A stretch of DNA of 19,128 bases, from positions 1-19,128 of the forward strand of contig JBKQKS010000046.1 in assembly GCA_052147395.1 (NCBI GenBank). The letters are read 5' to 3'. The stretch is from Roseiarcus sp052147395. Lineage in GTDB: Bacteria > Pseudomonadota > Alphaproteobacteria > Rhizobiales > Beijerinckiaceae. Below, one piece after another: positions 15,638-19,128 of this stretch (position 1 is the first letter of the stretch; every line of letters starts with the position of its first letter). Both the position numbers and the translations under genes were made by a program. The notes under the pieces were generated by a model. The model searched no databases. It saw only the letters and a list, made by a program, of their open reading frames with translations, and was not told where the DNA came from.

Positions 15638-15922
15638 ATGCCCAGGGACGCCGCCGCCGAGACTAATATCCATTTGCGCGCCCACGCGCGGGATCGGGAT
15701 CTGATCGATCAGGCCGCCGAGCTCGTCGGCGCCAATCGCTCGCAGTTCATGCTCGGTTCGGCGATCGAGAAAGCCAAGTCCATCCTGCTCGACCAGACGA
15801 CCCTGCATCTCGACGCCGAAGCGTTCCAGCGGGTGATGGATTGGATGGACTCCGAGCCGGACCCCGAAGCGGGCGCGCGCGCGCAACGGCTGATGGCGAC
15901 CAAGGCGCCCTGGGCTGAGTGA
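15638..15922 (+). CDS. TacA-type antitoxin (DUF1778, ribbon-helix-helix)
   Basis: The 94-residue protein begins MPRDAAAETNIHLRAHARDR, the ribbon-helix-helix DNA-binding part of DUF1778 antitoxins, and continues DLIDQAAELVGANRSQFML and IEKAKSILLDQTTLHLDAEA, both typical. The C-terminal tail wraps the GNAT toxin in known TacAT complexes. The open frame extends upstream into the methyltransferase end, but the methionine at 15638 fits the family and follows the promoter directly. Its stop overlaps the toxin start by 4 bases (GTGA at 15919-15922), so expression is coupled. Confidence 0.93.
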   Translation: MPRDAAAETNIHLRAHARDRDLIDQAAELVGANRSQFMLGSAIEKAKSILLDQTTLHLDAEAFQRVMDWMDSEPDPEAGARAQRLMATKAPWAE

Positions 15923-16431
15923 GTGGATCGGCTTGCGATCGTCCAGTTCTCCTGACGGTCGGGCACGACGTCTCGGGCTTCGACAGCGGCGAGGCCGTCC
16001 TCGACGACTGGCTGCGCCGCCGGGCGTTGCAAAACCTGACGTTGGCGGCGAGCCGAACCTATGTCGTCTGTGCCAAGCAGTCGACTTCGGCCGTCGCCTT
16101 CTATTCGCTCTCCATGGCGCAACTGCTCGGCGCGGAGGCGACAGGCGCCATGAGGCGCAACATGCCCAAACACATCCCCGCCGTGCTGCTCGGTCGGTTC
16201 GCTGTCGATCGGCGTTGGCAGGGGCAGGGGCTCGGGCGCGGCCTGCTCGTCGACGCCGTCAGCCGATCTCTGCGCGCGTCGCGGGAGGTATCGGCGCGGT
16301 TGATGATCGTGCACGCCATCTCGCCTGCGGCCGAGGCGTTCTATCTCGCGCACGGTTTCATGCGATTGCCCGTTTCGACGCCCACGCTGGCTCTCGACTT
16401 GGCGCGGCTCGGCGAGCGGGAAAAGGGCTAG
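15919..16431 (+). CDS. TacT-type GNAT acetyltransferase toxin
   Basis: The 170-residue protein is a GNAT enzyme of the type paired with DUF1778 antitoxins. HDVSGFDSGEAVLDDWLRRR is the family's N-terminal signature. LLGRFAVDRRWQGQGLGRGL (about 93-112) is the acetyl-CoA loop with QGQGLG, and EAFYLAHGFMRLP near the end holds the Tyr typical of the active site. TacT toxins acetylate the amino group of aminoacyl-tRNAs and block translation. The start is GTG at 15919, overlapping the antitoxin stop. There are no inactivating changes that I can see. Confidence 0.93.
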   Translation: MSGSACDRPVLLTVGHDVSGFDSGEAVLDDWLRRRALQNLTLAASRTYVVCAKQSTSAVAFYSLSMAQLLGAEATGAMRRNMPKHIPAVLLGRFAVDRRWQGQGLGRGLLVDAVSRSLRASREVSARLMIVHAISPAAEAFYLAHGFMRLPVSTPTLALDLARLGEREKG

Positions 16432-16444
16432 CGCAGGAAAATAA

Positions 16445-16528
16445 TCGATCCGAGCCGATGACCAACGGCGCTTCTGCTTCGTGTGGCGAGACAACGGTCC
16501 GGGCGATGTCCAAATCGTCGACTATCCC
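16445..16528 (+). pseudogene. higB remnant (last 28 codons only)
   Basis: Reading from 16445 gives SIRADDQRRFCFVWRDNGPG followed by DVQIVDYP. This matches the C-terminus of the intact HigB at 17887-18168, SIRVNDQWRICFVWRENGPS then DVQIVDYH. Everything upstream of the fragment is gone, conserved residues (Asn, Trp, Ile) are changed, and a one-base insertion after TATC removes the stop codon. It is part of a 380-bp block that is repeated at 18082-18460. Confidence 0.85.
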
Positions 16529-16824
16529 CTGATCCCGATTGGCTGCCGAATCCGACTCCTGGCGAGATCCTCGCGAAGGAATTCTTGCAGCCGCTGGGGT
16601 TGAGCCAGACGGCATTGGCGCGCGCGCTGCGTGTGCTGCCGCGTCGCATCAACGAGATCGTGCTCGGCAAGCGAACCGTCACGGCCGATACCGACCTGCG
16701 TTTGACCCGCTATTTTGGCTTGTCCCCGGGATTTTTCCTCGGCCTGCAAGCGGATCACGACCTCATGGCGCGACGTCGCGACCTGGGCGACGAACTCGAA
16801 TCCATCAAACCGCGGGCAGCGTGA
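16483..16824 (+). CDS. HigA-family antitoxin without toxin (orphan copy)
   Basis: From residue 21 on the protein matches the HigA at 18143: PDPDWLPNPTPGEILAKEFL then an XRE helix-turn-helix and RYFGLSPGFFLGLQADHDLM. Only five residues of the last 93 differ. Because of the extra base near 16527, the ATG used by the intact copy now leads to a stop after eight codons (MSKSSTIP). The frame can still be entered from a GTG at 16483, which gives 113 residues with an unrelated N-terminus (ARQRSGRCPNRRLS), or from an unusual start nearer the conserved part. Its toxin partner is a remnant. It may still act as antitoxin or repressor for higBA-2, or it may be a dying gene; the sequence does not decide. 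Confidence 0.6.
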   Translation: MARQRSGRCPNRRLSPDPDWLPNPTPGEILAKEFLQPLGLSQTALARALRVLPRRINEIVLGKRTVTADTDLRLTRYFGLSPGFFLGLQADHDLMARRRDLGDELESIKPRAA

Positions 16825-17001
16825 GCAACCGCCATCACGACCTCGTCGGAATCGACTTGGAGCGGTTCCCGATCAAACCGGCGCTCCGTCACTTTCGACG
16901 GCGGCGATTCACACGAATCTGGAACTGCTCTGGGGCGATCTCGAACTTGCGTCTCGGATCGAATGCGCTACATGCAACGCAGTCGTCAGGGGGTTCTTTC
17001 A

Positions 17002-17223
17002 ATGCCGACAACGGCGATGTCCCGCGTTCGAAAGCGCCGCGAGGCGTTGCGGCGCGCTGGGTTGCGCCCGGTGCAGATTTGGGTTCCCGACACGCGACGT
17101 CCGGGGTTCGCGGAGGAATGTCGGCGGCAGTCGGCGATGGTGTCGGCGGCCGAAGCGGGCGATTCCGAACTTTCCGCGTTCATGGAAGCGGCGCTGGGCG
17201 AGATCGAAGGTTGGACCGATTGA
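17002..17223 (+). CDS. mazE: MazE-type antitoxin (DUF3018)
   Basis: The 73-residue protein reads MPTTAMSRVRKRREALRRAG and then LRPVQIWVPDTRRPGFAEECRRQS, the hallmark of DUF3018 antitoxins: a basic DNA-binding start and RPVQIWVPDTR. The acidic C-terminal FMEAALGEIEGWTD should bind and inhibit MazF. AGGGGG lies 8 bases before the ATG at 17002, which decides the start; an ATG at 16963 would add 13 residues without support. The gene ends one base before the mazF ATG. Confidence 0.9.
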   Translation: MPTTAMSRVRKRREALRRAGLRPVQIWVPDTRRPGFAEECRRQSAMVSAAEAGDSELSAFMEAALGEIEGWTD

Positions 17224-17224
17224 A

Positions 17225-17554
17225 ATGGCTCGCCGGGGCGAGCTCGTCACCGTCGCGCTGCAGGGCGATTTCGGCAAGCCGAGGCCCGCTCTCGTGTTGC
17301 AATCGGACCTGTTCGCGGATCATGCGAACGTGACGCTGCTTCCGATCACGAGCACGATCGTAGACGCGCCCCTGTTGCGCGTCACGGTCGGGCCATCGGA
17401 AAGCAACGGACTGCGGCGCGTCTCCCAGGTCATGATCGACAATGCGTCGACAGTACGCCGCGACAGGCTCGGCGCGGCGTTCGGAACCATCGAGCCCCTC
17501 GTGCTGCTCGAGGTCGAGAGGCGGCTCGCGGTGTTTCTCGGGATTGCGAGATAA
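17225..17554 (+). CDS. mazF: MazF/PemK-family mRNA interferase toxin
   Basis: The 109-residue protein opens MARRGELVTVALQGDFGKPR PALVLQSD, the PemK/MazF pattern (RGxLVxV...GKPRPALV) that contributes the active-site Arg. NVTLLPITSTIVDAPLLRV follows, and LRRVSQVMIDNASTVRRDRL supplies the second conserved block. MazF enzymes cut single-stranded mRNA at short motifs. The gene is directly coupled to mazE (stop and start one base apart). No damage is visible. Confidence 0.92.
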   Translation: MARRGELVTVALQGDFGKPRPALVLQSDLFADHANVTLLPITSTIVDAPLLRVTVGPSESNGLRRVSQVMIDNASTVRRDRLGAAFGTIEPLVLLEVERRLAVFLGIAR

Positions 17555-17562
17555 GACCGATC

Positions 17563-17745
17563 TCAGCTCATTCGAGACGCGTCAGGCAACAGCTCCAGCA
17601 CTCCTCTGAGAGTTGGTCGATCGCGCATATACGCCAGTCCTGGATGTCGGCTCACAGTCGGCGAGATCGACCGCAGCGTTCCAAACGCCGCAAACTGGCT
17701 GCCGTATACAAAATATCGAAGCTCGCCGATCAACTCGTTCAGCCG
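17563..17745 (-). pseudogene. Possible C-terminal fragment of an unknown protein
   Basis: On the minus strand about 60 codons read LNELIGELRYFVYGSQFAAF and later HPGLAYMRDRPTLRGVLELL before a stop at 17563. The composition looks like real protein (aromatic and hydrophobic residues, little Arg/Pro bias), unlike the shadow frames nearby. The frame continues upstream only into Arg-rich sequence crossing the palindrome, so no proper start exists. I do not recognise the family. It may be a leftover of a gene broken when the island formed, or chance. Confidence 0.28.
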
Positions 17746-17747
17746 AG

Positions 17748-17787
17748 CCGGACGGCGTGTTCGCCTACACGTTCTTCCGCGCCACGG
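17748..17787 (+). repeat. Methyltransferase 3'-end repeat, copy B (gene fragment)
   Basis: Codes for PDGVFAYTFFRAT as does copy A at 15532-15571, with four silent differences in 40 bases. No methyltransferase sequence that I can recognise lies upstream of it, so it is the severed end of a homologous gene. Confidence 0.85.
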
Positions 17788-17805
17788 GGCGGGCGCCCGG
17801 TCCGC

Positions 17806-17831
17806 AGGACGAGACGCGCGCGTCTCGTCCT
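17806..17831. terminator. Perfect 26-bp palindrome, probably an old terminator
   Basis: AGGACGAGACGCG is followed at once by its reverse complement CGCGTCTCGTCCT. It sits 19 bp after the methyltransferase fragment, where a terminator for that gene would be expected, but has no T-run. The stem has no natural loop, so two to four central bases would open in RNA. A protein-binding site is the alternative. Confidence 0.45.
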
Positions 17832-17862
17832 CAGTCGTGGGGTTGATCGACGTTGACCCGAA

Positions 17863-17877
17863 TAACGTCATGCGTTA
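17863..17877. promoter_or_regulatory. Inverted repeat before higB-2, possible HigA operator
   Basis: TAACG-TCATG-CGTTA at 17863-17877 is a perfect 5-5-5 inverted repeat 9 bp before the higB-2 start. A TTGACC at 17852-17857 is close upstream and could be part of the promoter, though no good -10 follows. Autorepression by HigA is known for the family; this site is inferred. Confidence 0.4.
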
Positions 17878-17886
17878 CGTCCTTCT

Positions 17887-18168
17887 GTGATCTTGAGTTT
17901 TGCGGACGCTGAGACGGCCCTGATCTGGTCGGGGCGCAGAAGCCGTAAGTTTCCGTCCGACATCCAGGCGGTCGCTTTGCGGAAGCTGCGCCTGCTCAAT
18001 CAGGCTCGAACCCTTTCGGACTTGCGCGTCCCGCCGGGCAATCGGCTGGAAATTCTGAAAGGAGACCGCACAGGTCAATGCTCGATCCGAGTCAATGACC
18101 AATGGCGCATCTGCTTCGTGTGGCGAGAGAACGGTCCGAGCGATGTCCAAATCGTCGACTATCACTGA
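17887..18168 (+). CDS. higB: HigB/RelE-family toxin, copy 2
   Basis: The 93-residue protein starts at a GTG with MILSFADAETALIWSGRRSR, continues with LRKLRLLNQARTLSDLRVPP and GNRLEILKGDRTGQCSIRVN, and ends DQWRICFVWRENGPSDVQIV DYH, which is the full HigB family pattern. It should be an mRNA interferase acting on the ribosome. Its last 26 bases overlap the higA ATG at 18143. The part from 18082 is repeated, in decayed form, at 16445. Confidence 0.92.
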   Translation: MILSFADAETALIWSGRRSRKFPSDIQAVALRKLRLLNQARTLSDLRVPPGNRLEILKGDRTGQCSIRVNDQWRICFVWRENGPSDVQIVDYH

Positions 18169-18460
18169 TCCCGATTGGCTGCCGAATCCGACCCCTGGCG
18201 AGATCCTCTCGAAGGAATTCTTGGAGCCGCTGGGGCTGAGCCAGACGGCATTGGCGCGCGCGCTGCGCGTGCCGCCGCGTCGCATCAACGAGATCGTGCT
18301 CGGCAAGCGGGCCGTCACGGCGGATACCGACCTGCGTTTGGCGCGCTATTTTGGCTTGTCCCCGGGATTTTTTCTCGGCCTGCAAGCGGATCACGACCTC
18401 ATGGCGCGACGTCGCGACCTGGGCGACGAACTCGAATCGATCAAACCGCGGGCAGCGTAA
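18082..18460 (+). repeat. higB-higA block, copy 2 of a direct repeat (other copy 16445-16824)
   Basis: This is the intact copy. Together with copy 1 it forms a direct repeat of about 380 bp enclosing mazEF and the scar region, long enough for homologous recombination to delete the roughly 1.6 kb between. Confidence 0.88.
18143..18460 (+). CDS. higA: HigA-family antitoxin, copy 2
   Basis: The 105-residue protein starts MSKSSTITDPDWLPNPTPGE with ILSKEFLEPLGLSQTALARA opening an XRE helix-turn-helix, then NEIVLGKRAVTADTDLRLAR and RYFGLSPGFFLGLQADHDLM, all typical of HigA. The ATG at 18143 lies inside the end of higB in another frame, giving a 26-base overlap; an in-frame ATG at 18095 further inside higB gives residues not seen in the family. 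It should neutralise HigB copy 2 and repress the operon. It ends 25 bp before a convergent gene. Confidence 0.92.
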   Translation: MSKSSTITDPDWLPNPTPGEILSKEFLEPLGLSQTALARALRVPPRRINEIVLGKRAVTADTDLRLARYFGLSPGFFLGLQADHDLMARRRDLGDELESIKPRAA

Positions 18461-18485
18461 ACGCGCGGCTCTTTATCCGCGCGCC

Positions 18486-19128
18486 TCAGACCGTCTCCGC
18501 AACCATGTCGATGGCGCCGCACGGGCATTCCGCGGCGCACAGGCCGCAGCCTTTGCAATAATCGTAGTCGAACTTGAACCGCTTGCCGGGGCCGAGCTTG
18601 ATGACGGAGTTGTCGGGGCAGACGCCATAGCAATTGTCGCATTCGAAGCAATTTCCGCAGGAGAGACAGCGGCGCGCCTCGTAGAGCGCGTTGGTCTCGT
18701 CGAGCCCCTTCACCACCTCGTCGAACGAATGCACCCGCCGCGCCGCCTCGAGCGTCGGCCTCACGGTGGCCGGCGCGTCTTCGTAGTACCAGGTGTTGAG
18801 CCGATCGAAACTCGCGAGCCCGTGCTTCTGGGCAGGATGGTAGGTCTCGCCTCTGAGATAGGCGTCGACGCAGCGCGCCGCCTTTTTGCCGTGGCCGATG
18901 GCGACGGTGACGGTGCGCTCCGAGGGCGCCATGTCGCCGCCGGCGAAGACGCCCTTGCGCCCGGTCATCATGTCGGGCCCGACCTTGACGACGCCGTTCT
19001 CGATGGCGATGCCCGGCGCGTTGTTCAACAGCGAGAGATCGACGTCCTGGCCGAGCGCGAGCACCAGCGAATCGGCCTCCAGCGTCTCGAATTCGCCGGT
19101 CGGCTGCGGGAAGCCCTTGTCGTCGAGC
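18486..19128 (-). CDS. GltD-like FAD/NAD(P) oxidoreductase with C-terminal ferredoxin domain (N-terminus outside window)
   Basis: The last 213 residues are visible; the frame stays open to the window edge (reading LDDKGFPQPTGEFETLEADS there). SLVLALGQDVDLSLL and GVFAGGDMAPSERTVTVAIG HGKKAA are the FAD-binding end of the glutamate-synthase small-subunit fold. EARRCLSCGNCFECDNC and a following CP give one Cys-rich cluster (Cys spaced 3, 3, 3, 3 and 4 residues apart), and YCKGCGLCAAECPCGAI is a [4Fe-4S] ferredoxin motif. The tail distinguishes it from true GltD. Such proteins pass electrons between NAD(P)H and ferredoxin-linked partners; the partner is not in the window. It converges with higA copy 2. 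Confidence 0.85.
   Translation of the reverse strand, partial: LDDKGFPQPTGEFETLEADSLVLALGQDVDLSLLNNAPGIAIENGVVKVGPDMMTGRKGVFAGGDMAPSERTVTVAIGHGKKAARCVDAYLRGETYHPAQKHGLASFDRLNTWYYEDAPATVRPTLEAARRVHSFDEVVKGLDETNALYEARRCLSCGNCFECDNCYGVCPDNSVIKLGPGKRFKFDYDYCKGCGLCAAECPCGAIDMVAETV

Larger units (their letters stand above)
16445..16824 (+). repeat. higB-higA block, copy 1 of a direct repeat (other copy 18082-18460)
   Basis: The block is nearly the same as 18082-18460 and differs by scattered substitutions and one extra base near 16527. Similarity starts abruptly within higB codons and ends at the higA stop codon. Confidence 0.88.
17555..17886. other. Scar region between mazF and higBA-2
   Basis: These 332 bases hold no intact gene. 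They contain a possible gene fragment on the minus strand (17563-17745), the methyltransferase 3'-end fragment (17748-17787), a 26-bp palindrome (17806-17831) and an inverted repeat before higB-2 (17863-17877). The left part is visibly more AT-rich than its surroundings. Confidence 0.6.

Noticed and set aside
16821..17333. A gene starting with GTG overlapping the orphan higA stop
   Set aside because: The GTGA overlap looks like coupling, but the translation turns Arg/Ser-rich and runs out of frame through mazE and mazF.
14057..18460. CRISPR array or integron attC series in the TA island
   Set aside because: No regularly spaced short repeats and no attC-like folded sites between the pairs; the repeats present are gene duplications.

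Overview
The window comes from a GC-rich alphaproteobacterium, most likely of the order Hyphomicrobiales (Rhizobiales). The evidence is a CtrA cell-cycle regulator divergent from a FliJ of the rhizobial type, a three-subunit proton-translocating transhydrogenase like that of Rhodospirillum, many GANTC (CcrM-type) sites before ctrA, and alphaproteobacterial dispersed repeats. I do not assign a genus.

Layout. (1) Positions 1-5759, minus strand: a run of metabolic genes read right to left. Two sulfotransferases come first, one of them with 13 TPR repeats, then pyridoxal kinase PdxY, a PhzF-family isomerase and a Nudix hydrolase cut by the window edge. (2) 5760-7895: a divergent intergenic region and a secreted S53 (sedolisin) peptidase whose mRNA leader can form two competing hairpins. 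(3) 7896-8649: repeat-bearing spacer and a frameshifted MNT-type nucleotidyltransferase. (4) 8650-11706, minus: pntB, pntAB and pntAA, with a 7-bp tandem/inverted repeat between pntAA and pntAB. (5) 12044-13850: fliJ (minus) and ctrA (plus) diverging from a 577-bp control region; ctrA ends in a clear terminator. (6) 14057-18460: a toxin-antitoxin island on the plus strand holding higBA-1, a methyltransferase, tacAT, a remnant higB with a surviving higA, mazEF and higBA-2. (7) 18486-19128, minus: the C-terminal part of a GltD-like flavoprotein with a ferredoxin tail, cut by the window edge.

The most unusual part is the island. A 40-bp piece of the methyltransferase 3' end reappears about 2.2 kb downstream, after tacAT and mazEF, and differs from the first copy only at third codon positions. 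A 380-bp higB-higA block is present twice, once with its toxin destroyed and once intact. Together these suggest repeated gain, duplication and decay of toxin-antitoxin modules at one site between core genes. Other points of interest are a near-consensus tacA promoter that predicts a leaderless antitoxin mRNA, and the competing leader hairpins of the peptidase. All functional calls rest on reading motifs by eye; no database search was made.
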